Assembly: GCA_005281725.1 (NCBI GenBank)
Contig: SSBO01000001.1
Coordinates: 500,956 to 564,955, forward strand
Direction of reading: 5' to 3'
DNA from: Wuchereria bancrofti
Lineage: Eukaryota > Nematoda > Chromadorea > Rhabditida > Onchocercidae
DNA: 64,000 bases
Positions 37,247 to 50,361 of this stretch are shown in pieces. Position numbers and translations under genes: made by a program. Position 1 is the stretch's first letter; every line of letters begins with the position of its first letter. Under the pieces are notes generated by a model. It ran no database searches. It had not been told where the DNA came from and saw only the letters and a list, made by a program, of their open reading frames with translations.

Positions 37247-40200
37247 ATGGATCAAAGTGGACACAGGAAGCATATCTCGATCACAGGTGTCAATAGACTA
37301 TTGCCGCATATTTATGAAGGTATATCATTCATTTTTTTTTGTCATCTCATCTTCATATGTTACATGATATTATCCTTTATCATAATTACAAAAATATCAA
37401 GAAGGGCATTAGTATTATTTTCATGAACCATTTAGAATACAGAATGCTAAATTATTGTCTTAATCCGGTTAGTGCTAAGCACCAATCAGATTTTCAATTT
37501 CGTGAGAAAATTAAGCGATAGAAATTATTTTATTCCAACCGAAAAGTTGCAGAAATTAGCCTTCCCCAACCAAAAAACAAAGTATTTCTAGCTCTTGTGA
37601 TATTTAAATTAAGTATGATACAATTTATAGAGGAAATAAATGATGAAATCCCTAAAGGCACTGTCATTTGAGACCGTTCATCAACATCATTGTACGTTTT
37701 TTCATAGACTTTGCTGTAAAATGAGTTTATATCTAATTCGTGCCACAATTTTTTGAATCTTACAGAAAACACTGCTTACGAATCACAGTTGGATTCACTT
37801 CGTTACGTTTCGCAAAGTCAAGCATTTTTGAAAGATATATGCAACAAAAAAGTAAAAAAATTTTTTTATTGCTTTACTGAACTGATTTTTCTTTTACAAA
37901 AAATCACCTTCTGGGAAATTTTAAATATTATAAAATATTAGATAATAATAAGGAGTTCCTGTAATTTATTGTATAGTTTTTCATCAAATGCTTATCATTG
38001 TTGTACTTCACTGCGATCTGCCATTGTTTGTCATTTCAATGTTCATCCAATTTATATGGATTTTGTTGATTTCTGGAAGATATAAGTTTCCATACATTAT
38101 AAAAAAGGTATCTTGCTTCTTACTGAAAATCAATTTTTATCACAGGATGCCTTTTTTGTTTCGAATCGTCCTTCTGACAAACGAGTGTTCCGGCAGAAAA
38201 CACCCTCAGGTACGAATTTCACCATTGTTCCGATCTTTTTTTTTTAAAAAATTGCTAGTTATATATTAGTTAATCAATCCAATCATTTTCTAGTTCATAT
38301 ACAGTTGAAGGGATGCTCCCCTGGATTACTTGAAGAACTCTGATCTGTGCTTCTGCTTTATAAGCGGGTTTTGTTTTGTTAATTCATATGTTCATCAAAA
38401 ATAGTACTCCAGTTTTCAGCTGATGATATCTACAATTCTCGCCCCGGACTTTCGCTTCACTTTTCACCTGGTACTAACGCTTCAAACACGACTATGACGA
38501 AGAGATTGGAGCTACTGAAAAAAAGATGTGAGCTACGAAAAGCAGTAATTAAAAGTAAGTTATACTCTTTTCTGCAAGAAAATTTTACCGACTTTGTTCA
38601 GTAATGTTTGATATTTCATTTCTAAAGTTCATTAAGATAGAAATTTTCCAGAATCGAATTTACCTCATAATCAGATCTGCTTGCATGAAACAGATGAAAA
38701 AGTCTCGAGTTCAGCTTCTGAGGCACCGAATTCTATCAGCGATTATGAAGAGAATGAAAATGTTGATGCCTCAGTTCAATCTCCGCAGAATGGTGCTATC
38801 AGTTCCACTTCGATTTCTAGCAAAACAACGAACGCCACTTATGTTGTCCAGCCGTTACCACATGAAGGTTTAATACTCTAAATTCCAGTATATATTGACT
38901 TTTTATCCCACCTATATTAGTATTATAAATCTCTCCTTTTACCTTTAATCGAGTTTCCTGTTGTATTTTGTTGAGTTGGATTAATAAGTAAAAACCTCTT
39001 ATTTTGCTAAACTGTATCCAAGATTGCGACTATAGTTAAACTCTTGCCAAGATTAAGTAACCTAATTTAAAAATTAAACTAACAGTTTTGTCTTTTTTGT
39101 GCGTTTGGTCACTCCTTATCACTTCCTATGTTAGTTGCGTCTCTTTCAATCTTTCCGTTCCGAGATTTTCTGAAACTTTTCATTTTATTTGATTTGTCAT
39201 TATTCGACTTTCCTTTTTAATGAATATCCCCTTTACAGTTGAACGTGACTTCACTAGCCGATACAAGAAAACAGAAATGGATAAAAAGTTAATTCACCAA
39301 GCAGCGCTAACATCATGGCTGAATTACCTACTTGATGAAAACAGTGATATCACTGATAACAGCGAAATTTCAGCTAAAAGCAAGAAAGGTAGCTATGCAA
39401 TTTCTATTTCAACTTTTTTTCGAGCTTTCATCTTAATTTTCCAGTTTCCTACATATTTAACATTTCGTTTATTGCTGTCTACACATTGCCTGAATCCCAG
39501 ATGCTGATCTGTACTTGTGGAAACTGTTAACTTCGGGAAACGATATTCCGATGATGAAAGACAATGAGCCGCAAGATAACATCAGTTACAGATGTTTCAT
39601 GGCCACCAATGAACTTAGTGAAATGCGAGCCAGGTGACGTTGAATTAACTGAAAAGCAGCTGAGAAATTTATTGCAGTTATTCTATCTGCATTCAAAAGT
39701 TTTTTAGATTTCGTTTGTTATACGAGAACTCACCTATCCCGAATGATATCGCTGATGTTGTAAAAAATGGTAAAATTGCAGTTAGAATGGATAGACGGAT
39801 TTACGCTGATGTCGGCAAGTTTCTGTTTTGAACTAATTTGAATATGAAATTTAGTATTAAGATATAAAATTAACACTAAAAATTCTTATAAACAGTCAAA
39901 AATTTATGATTTCAGGGCTGCAAGTGGACTTGCTCAATCTACTCCTGAGCTTCCATCCGTTCTATCTTCGATTGGGCCTGGAGACTATCTTATCTATCAA
40001 CATAGGGATAAAAACCAATTTTAAAACCCAGCTCAGAATCATTGCTTCTGCAATTACACAAAACATTTTTAAAAATCCCAAAATCATGAATAATCGGAAA
40101 TACGTGCAAGGAAGAGCAAAGTAAGTTTGCCAAGACCAAATATGGGTGAATTTTTATAAAACAAATCAGTTTCAACTTTTTAAGGATTCTTATCAACGAG

Positions 40201-43200
40201 CGAGGCACGGAAGCGCTTCTACAACATTTCTTAACAAAAATATGCCAGTTTTTATTTATTGTTGATAAAGCATGGCGAGATGACGTAATATCGAGAAAAA
40301 ACCGTTGTATTTTTGTTAAATGGTCAGCTTATAAGGTAGGAACTTTTTTTTCCGAAGTTTTGTATGTGCCTAATTTATAAATAGGCGAAAAATGTATGTC
40401 TATCACAAATTACCTCTACGATTAATCGAAGTATTTTTGTTTCAGAGTATTAATGATGTGGTGGCAGCGTTAAGTCGGGAACTAATGACTGGTACGAGCA
40501 ATTTACCGAAAACCCTTTCCCGTTTGGGTCTTTTTCTGGACCGCAAACAAGGATTTTTTGAAGAGTTTCAGTATCATGTAACTGACCTTCTGAAAGACCT
40601 TAGTAATGGAATGATTCTCGGGTAATAATTTTCTAATATATATCTGCTGCGATGAACCATGACGATGATTTAGTTTAAAAAAAAGAAAATTTCAGACGGA
40701 CAGTGGAAATTTTAGCTGATCTACAAAATGGCACAGTAATACATTGTTTGCGAGATCCTGGTGGTGATCGACTTCGTAAAGTGGGCAATGTTAAAACAGT
40801 GATTGATTTTGCTAAGCGAAAGGGACTTCTTCCTGAAGGTGAGATAGAAATTGCAGATGAAGTGAACACTTTTTTATCTGTTGAGGTTTGAGTAAACTGA
40901 AAAAAATTAAATGAATTTTCTCAGAATATCCTTGAGTAATGATTAAGTCTTTTGGAGACCTGTATGTGGATATCGAGGGTATTGTGCAAGGAAATATCGA
41001 TGAAATTATATCACTTCTTTGGCGATTTGTTGGCAAGGAATTGGTAGAATTTTAGCATTTTTGACTTTTCTTTGAACTTTCTCTTTTTGCATCAGAATTT
41101 TCGTTTATTATAAATTTTATATACTTCCAACTTCTGTTTGTAGGGTAGTATCAATGACTCAGATAATTGCGATGCTGAGGTTGATTCAATATCTCAACAA
41201 CTTCTGAGCCTGTTCGGCATGTCATATGAGGTTAGAACAAATTCTAAGTGTTCGGCATACGCTAAAACAAATAGGTTCACTCGTGTAACATATTTTCTTC
41301 TTTCTAGATACGAAACCCTCTGGAACTTGCTGACGGAAAATTGTTTTCCTTTTTATGGAAGCAATATTATTCATATGGTACACCGTTTGAGCTCTTCGCT
41401 GGCACTACAGTTTTGGAGAAAATTGCAAACGCTGTAAGTTTACTGCCAATTTATTGATCATAACGTCGAGTATCAATTAAGACAGTGAATCGTTTCTAAG
41501 ACAGTGATTGATATATATGATATTGTAGGCTGAGTGTCATTTTGGGATTCCATCATTGATGCTGTTAAAGTGGAAAAACACACCTGAAGAAAAAGCACTC
41601 TGTCTCTTCACCAAAATTTTCATATCACGCATATATGAATGTTATAAACTTACTTCTTCTGCAATCGTAATACAACGTGCTTTCCGACGATATCGATATC
41701 GCAGCACCTTAAAGATGGATTATAATGTTCCTCATAAATCTGAAAGTGATGTAAACGTAAGGCAATGAATCGTTTGATTTTGATAATATTGCAGTTTTTT
41801 GATATTTTTGATCGTCTATATTCAGAAAACAAAAACTTTTGTATGCATAAGAGTTTTGCAAATTATAAAAATTGGAAATGATTTAAATGGTTACTCAAGA
41901 ATACCAGATACAGTTTTAATATTGTAGACTCTCTTTTAGACATATGTACCAGATAAGATAGCACAGTTACCTCAAGTAATAACGGAAGAAGATTTAGAAC
42001 GAACGAAAGCTTCTGTCACAATACAGGTAAATATAGTAGAGGCATTTTTCGAAATAGAATAACTGTTTAATCAATATTTCATTGATACGTATATATGCAG
42101 TTAATTAGTGTAGAAATAGTAAGCTGAAAAAAAAAAACACTTTAGAATTGTGTTTTGATTTCTTTAAATTTTCTAAAATTCATTGGTTTTTACTCATTTT
42201 ATTTCCTGTGTTTCATTTTTCTATTTTCAGCGATACTTTCGTGGATGGTTTGCACGGACACTTTACCAAAAGATGAAGTGTGATAAAACTTTGCAAGAAC
42301 GAGAAGCAAAAGCAGTTATCATACAAGTATGATACATATATCGGTTACATTATTTGTATGTGGGCGCTTAACGTTCTTTAAGAACGAAATTGAAATTTAG
42401 ATGTCTTGACTTACATAAGCTATATATTTTATCCAAATGTTTCTGAAAATGGTATATTTGCCTCAGAAATATTTTCAACTTATATTATTGGATTATGGAG
42501 CTTATATTATCGGAGGTATTTTGTATTACAATTTTACATTACTTCTGTAAACTTTCTAGAAATTTATTCGGGGGTGGCTTGCACGAACGTCTTATCGGAA
42601 ATTATTACACGAACAGAATACTAAAAAACGGGAAAATGCATCAATTGTTATACAAGTGAGTTTCTAGTGGTGCACTGTTATTATCCAAATTATAAATCAG
42701 TTTTGCTGAATTGTAGATTTTTATTGATTGTAAAATAATTTTAGAAGTACTTTCGGTTTTGGCTGGCGCGGAAATCCAAAATGCAAAACAAAAGGATTTT
42801 ACAGAAGCGAGAGAATGCAGCACGTATTTTACAGGTGAACATTTCCTAAGTTAGATAATTAACATAACTGAGGAGAACTGAGGATCATAAATTTGTTCAA
42901 AAATAATAGATAACACGAATGCTTTAGAAATTTTGATTTATGAAATTCACCAAAATGAACACTTCCGTTTTTCTCTTTTTATATTTTGCTGTAAAGAATT
43001 TCAAAGTTTCAATTTCTAGAGTTGCATACGTGGTTGGTTAGCACGACTACATTATCGGAATTTGTTGCATGAAGTATCTTCAAGTAAGCGCGAAAGCGCT
43101 GCAATCACATTGCAGGTATATGGCGCTTAATCTTTCCATTTGCATGCAATATATCTTGTGCTTCAAGTTTATCATGGTTTTGAAACTCGAATGCGAATGG

Positions 43201-46200
43201 ATTCGGCATTATCCTTTTTTCAATCATGATTCCTTTTCTTTAAATAGTTTTAACTGTATTTACTTGACTAAATAATTGTATCTATTGAATAAATAATTTC
43301 CAGTTAATTTTTCAGAAATTTATTCGGGGGTGGCTTGCACGGACGTTTTATCGGAAATTATTACACGAACAGAATACAAAAAAACGGGAAAATGCATCAA
43401 TTGTTATACAAGTGAGTTTCTAGTGGTACACTGTTATTATCCAAATTATAAGTTAGTTTTGCTGAATTGTAAATTTTTATTGATTGTAAGATAATTTTAG
43501 AAGTACGTTCGGTTTTGGCTGGCACGGAAATCCAAAATGCAAAACAAAGGGATTTTACAGAAGCGGCGGAATGCAGCACGCATTTTACAGGTGAACTTGA
43601 AAATGTGGAAATTTGCTTACTGAAGCAGAATTCCCTTAGATAATTAACGTGACTGAGGAAAACTGTGGTCATAAAATTGTTTAAAGACAATAACTGACAC
43701 GATTGTTTAAAAAATTTTGATTTATGAAATTCATTAAAATGAACCCTTTCGTTTTTCTCTTTTTATATTTTGCTGTAAAGAATTTCAAAGCTTTAACTGT
43801 AAGATAATTTTAGAAGTACGTTCGGTTTTGGTTGGCACGGAAATCCAAAATGCAAAACAAAAGGATTTTACAGAAGCGAGAGAATGCAGCACGCATTTTA
43901 CAGGTGAACATTTTCTAAGTTAGATAACATAACTGAGGAGAACTGAGGATCATAAATTTGTTCAAAAATAATAAATAACACGAATGCTTTAGAAATTTTG
44001 ATTTATGAAATTCACCAAAATGAACACTTCCGTTTTTCTCTTTTTATATTTTGCTGTAAAGAATTTCAAAGTTTTAACTTCTAGAGTCGCGTACGTGGTT
44101 GGTTAGCACGACTACATTATCGGAATTTGTCGCATGAAATATCTTCACGTAAGCGCGAAAATGCTGCAATCACATTGCAAGTATGTCGCGTTTACATCTT
44201 TTAATTATGCTTCCAGCTTATTTTCATTTTAATATTCAAATAGGGATGGAATCGGAAGTAATTCTTTTTTCTATCATGACTTTTTTTTTCAATGGTTTTA
44301 GCAGTATGTTCGTGGTTGGATAGCCCGTAAAAACTACCATAAAATGCGACATGAAGTAGCTCTACGTAAACAAGAATATGCGGCAATCACTTTGCAGGTA
44401 TATGCAGATATTGTTACTTTTTAGCAGCTTCGACGCAACGCTTCTGCAAATTTTAAACGCCTGTATACTTTTTTCTATTAAATTTTCCGTTTTTCAAACA
44501 TCGGTGAATTTGATATTTGAGAAAAGTGTCGAAAAATAGACAAATTTGCATTATTTTAATATTTCTAGCGGTATTTGCGTGGGTGGTTAGCACGAAGAAA
44601 CTATCGGCTAATGCAAAGGAAGAAAGTGGTTTTTCAAAAAGAAGATGCAGTATTTATTGTGCAAGTGAGCACTTCTTGAATTAGTGTATCGATTAGGTTG
44701 GGTCTCATATGGTCATCTTCCACTAAAACTTTTGTTTTGATGCAATGACCAGTGTACGATCTCTTTGTAGTTTTTATAGTCGTTGTAGTTTTCTTGTGAG
44801 ACTTTCCATACAAACATTCTAATCTTTATAGCTACTTATCTATGCTTAATTTATATGAACAGTTTTAGTTTACAGTCTTAATTTATGAACAGTCTAACGA
44901 AAGCTGCTAAGGGAAATAGGAAAAGTTAGATTAACTAAAATGAAGAGTTATTTGTATATAAAAATATCAATAAATATTAGGTAAAGATTTTCAGAATTTC
45001 ATTTCTGACACAGAGAGCAGGGATGAACGTTTTGGGAACAAAATGCATGGATGCAAGGTTATCAGTAGTAAAGAACACTTACAAATATTACGTGAACTGA
45101 AAATGCAGCATAATCGTTTGCGGTTTAGACGTCAGAAGTTTTTTCAAGCTGTCGAGGTATTTTATACACTAAGTTAATAGCAAAGAACATTTTTTTTTTT
45201 GGCAATTATTTATGAAACTATTAAGTATTACAGGATAAAATAAAACTTGCACTTTTGCTTAGAAGTGAGAGAAATCGACGCATAAAAGCTGCCACAATAA
45301 TACAGGTAATTTCTTTTTTTCTTAGAAATATATATTTAATATAAGCAAAGTTAAAAAATTAAAGTTATAATGAATTTTTTAATCACGCAAAATTTGGAGG
45401 CATGGTGGCGTGGGTATCTTATTCGCAAGCGTTATGTAGCAGTTCGCAATAAAATAGATGCGAATCGTGTCGCTCGTCAAAAAGCAGCAACGCATGAGGA
45501 ACGATCTGAACGAATGCAGCCGATTATGCATCGCGTGATGAATGCAATGGAAAATTTGAATTCAGAGCGCCTTTACATTCGTTACAAAGCTACTGAAGTG
45601 TTGCGTTAGTTTTATTATTATTATTATTGTTTAGACTGATAGTAATACTTTAATTAATTGTAGTTATAAAATTCAGTTTTATTTTGCAGAGTAATTATTA
45701 ACACGAGCTGATTTGTTATTCATTATTTTCTTGAAACATTTTAGAAAAATTTGTTGGTTTATCAGAGCTGTGCGCTCAGTACGTATTCAACAACGGCTGT
45801 CTGGAATGTGTTTTGGATTCTTTGGATAGTTGCAATCGTGGTGTTGGATCAACTGAAGTGGTGATTCCTCTTTGCTCCATCTTATGGAGTATATTGAAGG
45901 TTTCTAGTTTCATTTAAACTTTAGTCATGACGCATGCAGATCTTTGTTTAAATTTTGCAAATAGGTTTATACCTTAAATTTTTGCTAAGAAATCAGAAAA
46001 ACGAAGTTTCAGTTTAAAATTGTTCGAAACAATCTCGAGGAGGAGCGCAGACAAGATATTGTGAAACAATGTTATCATTTCATGTTAGCATTTCACAAAG
46101 TTCCAAATGTTGTGACCAATTTAACTGCAGTTATACTGGCATTAAATGCGAATAATGAACAGGTGAAAAAAAATTTTTTTTTTAATTTCTAGCGTTTTAC

Positions 46201-46483
46201 TGATATACGAGAGCGACTTGTACATAATAAGTTAGTATACTCCCACATATTATCGATGTTGTGAGATACGATGCATTGTGCTACCGATTCACCTGGGCTA
46301 ATTTGGCAACGCAGGTTCATGTGATTTCTGTTTGTTATCAACAAACTAATCGACAGTTATTTTCAGTATAAAAAAGCATCCTATTTTATTGCGGAATTAA
46401 CGAAGAAATTTGCCAAATTATCAGAATCTGACGAGAGAATAATTGCACTCCGAAAGCTTCAGTATCATGCTAAATTAAATTAG
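37247..46483 (+). CDS. aspm-1: ASPM (abnormal spindle-like) homologue, about 1368 aa, 33 exons
   Basis: Exons: 37247-37319, 37766-37851, 38146-38209, 38420-38554, 38652-38867, 39239-39388, 39501-39633, 39708-39814, 39916-40120, 40185-40335, 40446-40621, 40696-40885, 40948-41043, 41144-41230, 41308-41433, 41529-41750, 41940-42026, 42231-42326, 42560-42655, 42745-42834, 43020-43115, 43316-43411, 43501-43590, 43814-43903, 44085-44180, 44302-44397, 44569-44664, 44995-45156, 45234-45305, 45400-45604, 45745-45899, 46013-46162, 46367-46483. Order of parts: a polar N-terminus; the ASPM block LSFHPFYLRLGLETIL; calponin-homology domains (about 440-740, with FEEFQYHVTDLLKDLSNG); about twelve calmodulin-binding IQ motifs; a helical C-terminal region. 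ASPM focuses spindle poles with calmodulin and LIN-5/NuMA. Each repeat exon starts just after the IQ dipeptide in phase 0. Intron 8 has a GC donor. N-terminal exons are the least certain. Confidence 0.92.
39814..39816 (+). other. GC splice donor of ASPM intron 8
   Basis: The exon ends GATGTCG and the intron starts GCAAGT; the next exon begins GGCTGCAAGTGG. This join keeps the frame into the conserved LLSFHPFYLRLGL block. No GT donor nearby does so. Confidence 0.75.
42553..44180. repeat. tandem duplication of IQ-exon blocks within ASPM
   Basis: Exons at 42560, 42745 and 43020 recur 756 bp downstream as 43316 and 43501, and again as 44085. Introns are conserved too: the introns after 42655 and 43411 differ at only a few positions. 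The exon at 43501 is itself duplicated at 43814 (offset 313 bp), which pushes the last exon of the block to 44085. All units are 90 or 96 bp in phase 0, so frame is kept. Confidence 0.92.
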
Positions 46484-47252
46484 TAGAACTATGCTATCAA
46501 TTTCAAAATTTCTTCTCTGTAGAAAATATGACCACGTCGTTGTAATACATAAATTGAATTAGTTTCTATTAGTTCTCGAAAATTTAAATCTAGCTTACGG
46601 TTCCATTCTATTACCAATCGAAATAAAATTCTTTTTACAACCAGTATTTCATACAACTTACGCTTGTAAATGATATGCTTTCACATTATTTTAGCAACTT
46701 ATAATGTAAGTCTAGTTGCTATTTCCAAAATTTTGTATCATTTCATACTCAATTGTATAAATATTACATTATTTCATTTGATATTGTCTCATCATTACTG
46801 ATTGATTTCGCATAACATTTCAGATATGCATTACTTAAAACATCTTTCCAATGTAATTTTAATACACTGTTTATTTACTTCTCGTGTTTTGAAGCAGTTA
46901 ACTACAATCAAATCCACTTTTTAAATTTGATATATGCAATTCTCTTGGATCAAAATTTAGTTTTAAGGTTTAGAACATAATGTATTGCACTCTTTTGAGT
47001 ACTAGATCTGTTTCTTGAAAACACCACTAACATCAACTTAACATCATAACAAAAGAAACTATCATATATTATTTAATAATACCAGTAATTGAAATACATT
47101 TGTTAACATACAAAAAATTAAAAAAAAATTATACAAAAAATTATATTTCATTTTAAATCTATAGTTCCATATTTTTTGTACAATTAATATATCGTGTAAT
47201 TTTCTGAATTATTCATTTAAAGAGAACGAAATAACCCAAAATGTGTCTTTCA
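46484..47252. other. convergent intergenic region
   Basis: AT-rich 3' flanks of ASPM and of the 102-aa secreted protein. An AATAAA at about 46622 could serve ASPM. No gene seen. Confidence 0.5.
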
Positions 47253-47561
47253 TTATTTTTCCATTTTACGATTTGCTTGATTGTCCTGCAATACAATTCC
47301 AAGTCCTCGTAAAGCTGCTACTCCAAAGCCAAGTCCATGACCGAGAAGATCTAAGCCAGGATTTGTTGGTATCATTCCTTTATTCAAAAAATTTAATAGA
47401 TTCAAGTCATCGATTAAAGGTGATCGATATTGTGAAGTGTAATCAAAAAACAATGGTGGCATTTGTGGTCCGATTCTGCTGGCTCGATATGGCTTCCATT
47501 CTTGTAAATCTTGTCCAAATATTGTTGATATTAGCAGGAAAGTAATTAGGGAACGTTGCAT
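47253..47561 (-). CDS. small secreted orphan protein, 102 aa, single exon
   Basis: The ATG is followed by a classic signal peptide (MQRSLITFLLISTIFGQ), and the predicted mature chain is about 86 residues. It is rich in leucine, glycine and proline, has no cysteine, and includes IGPQMPPLFFDYTSQY and LGHGLGFGVAALRGLG. No family was recognised. An AG-ending site (TTTTAAG) lies five bases before the ATG. The next gene on the same strand, 1.6 kb upstream, also encodes a small secreted protein, but the two sequences are not obviously alike. A secreted or cuticle-associated role is only a guess from the signal peptide. Confidence 0.65.
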   Translation of the reverse strand: MQRSLITFLLISTIFGQDLQEWKPYRASRIGPQMPPLFFDYTSQYRSPLIDDLNLLNFLNKGMIPTNPGLDLLGHGLGFGVAALRGLGIVLQDNQANRKMEK

Positions 47562-47859
47562 TATACCTTAAAATAGTACGGTTTAAATTTTTTTTTTTTT
47601 TGAAGTAAACAGTTTATAATGGGAAGATTTTGTGTAATTAGCAAATTATCTTTTTTACCTTTTTCGCTAAATGTAATTGATGTAAATATTTAGAACTTAA
47701 TTGAATTTAGAAACGAAATTTATTTCGTGCAAAAATTACCTGACATGTTGAAATTACCTGACGTAATGATGACAGTCGTAAGTTGATCATATGAAACAGC
47801 TATCAAATGATCATTTTTATAATGAATTGTGAAATATTTGTGCAAATATTTGATAGCTT

Positions 47860-47975
47860 AATAATGGATTACAATTTGTTATTTAAAAAAAAAGGTGTTA
47901 AAGATCGAAATAAATGTAAACAAAAAAAATCATAAATTTAGTTGAAGTATGAGGATGAATTTTTACTCTTAATAT
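47860..47975. repeat. diverged direct repeat, copy 1
   Basis: Contains GATTACAATTTG..., AATAAATGTAAA and TCATAAATTTAGTTGAAG; a second copy lies at 48086-48201 with scattered substitutions. Confidence 0.7.
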
Positions 47976-48085
47976 TTTTCTGGAACCACTTACTTCACTT
48001 TATAGTTATTTAATTCTTTTAGCAACTAACAATTTCCTATTTATAAATGCAAAGAAAAAAAAAGTAAAGAAAGCTTGAGTTATTT

Positions 48086-48201
48086 AACAATGAATTACAA
48101 TTTGCTACTGAAAAAAAAAGTGTCAAAGATTAAAATAAATGTAAATAAAGCAATCATAAATTTAGTTGAAGAATGCGAACAAATTGCTATTCTTTAATAT
48201 T
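48086..48201. repeat. diverged direct repeat, copy 2
   Basis: Second copy of 47860-47975, offset about 226 bp, in the same orientation. No terminal inverted repeats or target-site duplications were seen. Confidence 0.7.
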
Positions 48202-48686
48202 ACTAGAACATTCAAATTCAGGATTTCCTTTTTTTTTTTTGTTAGCATTAATTACTTCAATCTTTGATCAATTAATAATTGGTGGCATTTTTTGTTGTAT
48301 TCTATGAGTTTCTAAATTTGTCAATATTTAGTTACAAAAAAAGCGAAGAAAACTTCTAAAGTTTGACATGGATCAGTTTCTTCTCTATAATTGTTGACAA
48401 TTTCAGGTTAATTCGACTTCTCCTACTACTTCATTTCATTTTCCTATATTTCATATTTTTGCAATTGTTAATGAGTTTTTTAAAAGTGCTAATGTGAAGT
48501 AATTAGGATGGAATTAATTCTTCCAAAATAAGGGAAGAAAAATTTTAAGCATTTCTATCTTAAATTTTATTTTATTCAGAATTTATTATTATTATTAATA
48601 TTACTTTAAATTTATTATCATTATCGGCAAAATCTACTATTAGCATTCCTATCCCAAATTTTATTTTTTTTAAAATCCATTACTTA

Positions 48687-48723
<37 letters not shown>
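48687..48723. repeat. TTA microsatellite
   Basis: About twelve TTA units in a row, between the two small secreted genes. Confidence 0.9.
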
Positions 48724-48725
<2 letters not shown>

Positions 48726-49203
48726 AGTCAAGAATAGGATATGAAAGTTGGTGATTTGTTGATGAAATGAAAAAGTGATTTTTCTATTACAATAAATTTT
48801 AGCATATAATATAATTGATGCGTTGATTATTCCTTGCTTCATTATCTTTCTCGTTCTTTTTACTTTTTTTTGAAAATTTAATTTCTTTGCAATAATTTAA
48901 AAAAAAAAAAAACAAAATTTGGGTGACACTGATCATTGTTTATTATATTTTTCAAACGGATTATTGTGCATAATGGAATATTTTGAGAGAAAAAAAAGGC
49001 AAACAAAACCAAAAATCAGCGTTACACCAAAATTGATTTCAAAATATTTTTCAAATACAGAATTTATTTTTGTTTTTGTTTTCGAAATTATATTTAAAAA
49101 GTTTTATTGAACAAAACGAAGCAAAAAACGATGTGTGTATAATATAATTTATATGAAATAGAAGAAAAAAAAAATGTTTGATTAATTTCAAAAAGTTTTC
49201 TTT

Positions 49204-50340
49204 TCATTTATTCATTCGAATACAGCAACAACACTGATTTGATGGCGATAATGAAGTTTGCATTGGATTGAACATAAATTGTGGTTGATTAATTAATTGA
49301 GTGCAACCTGAATTTAACATTTTTATTTTTATATAATTGACAAAATGATATTATTTATTCATGTAACAATAATAATAATTTTTTTTTAAACTAAATTAAT
49401 TTGAAGTAACTTTTATAATATTTCCTATTTTTTTCTCTAAACATTAATATTAGTGAGACAAACAAAGAAAATTTTATGTTTAAACACAAAAAGAAATAAT
49501 ATATTCAAAAATTAAAATTAAATCAAATATGTTTAAGCTGTCTCGTACAAAAGCTATTTAATATAAAATAAAAAAAAACTATGCTATCTCTTATAAATCA
49601 ATAATTAATACTATCTGCGAAAAATTGATTAAAATTTGATGAAAAAAGAATTAATGTGAAAATTTCACACTCAGTTTTTTACTAATACATATTTTATAGC
49701 TAATAAATTTAGAATTTTTTAAAAACAAATAAAAATTTTTGGCATTTTTTTTGACAAAAAATGCTTTTAAATGCATAATTTAAGCAGTAAATATTTGGGT
49801 AATAAATTATTTCTTTTCAAAAATTTTTAAATAAAAAAAAAAAAAAATACTTGATGCATGAGATTGTGATGAGCAAATAAAACAGGGTGCTTGACATTGT
49901 TGTTGTGTGGATGACAAAGATGAAAGTGGAATTTGAATAATTTGCATATTCCCAATTAAATTACCCGAGGTTATAGCATTTAAATCAAAACCACCTAAGC
50001 TATTTAATCTTAAATCATTCAAATTTAATTTATGTAAATTTAAACGGTTAAAATCCATTTCATTTGCATTAAATCGATCTAAGCCAAATCTAGTAAAATC
50101 AGGAAAAGATGATTGTAAATTTTCATTTGCTAATATATTAGCAACAAGTGAATAAGGTGGAGGCCAAAAAAAACCATTGCTGTACTTTTTGGCAGAACCA
50201 ATAATGTTTTGTAATAATTGATCATATGTTTTGACATTTACAAGCGCAGGAATTGAACCAATATATGGCGAAATTGGTGCTGACAAATGCGCCTGAGTAT
50301 ATGAATGAATTAAAATGATTGCAGAAATAATCCGAAACAT
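49204..50340 (-). CDS. secreted orphan protein with Cys-rich C-terminus, 197 aa
   Basis: Exons are 50340-49851 and 49307-49204, joined in phase 1. MFRIISAIILIHSYTQAH is a signal peptide. The mature chain has an Asn/Leu/Asp-rich middle with a repeating pattern (FNRLNLHKLNLNDLRLNSLG), then two cysteine clusters: CQAPCFICSS near the end of exon 1 and NQCCCCIRMN at the very C-terminus. The TTCAG acceptor of exon 2 and a nine-base leader after a TTTTTCAG acceptor support the model. No family was recognised. It could be an extracellular matrix or cuticle component, but that is speculation. Confidence 0.72.
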
Positions 50341-50349
50341 ATTAAAATC

Positions 50350-50361
50350 CTGAAAAAGAAA
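50350..50361 (-). promoter_or_regulatory. candidate SL trans-splice acceptor
   Basis: TTCTTTTTCAG followed by nine bases and the ATG of the 197-aa secreted protein. Confidence 0.6.

Larger units (their letters stand above)
47562..49203. other. intergenic AT-rich region
   Basis: Spacer between the two small secreted genes. It contains a diverged 110-bp direct repeat pair and a TTA microsatellite (listed separately). No gene seen on either strand. Confidence 0.5.

Noticed and set aside
48687..48723. Regularly spaced repeat considered as a CRISPR-like array
   Set aside because: It is a plain TTA microsatellite in a eukaryotic genome, with no repeat-spacer structure.
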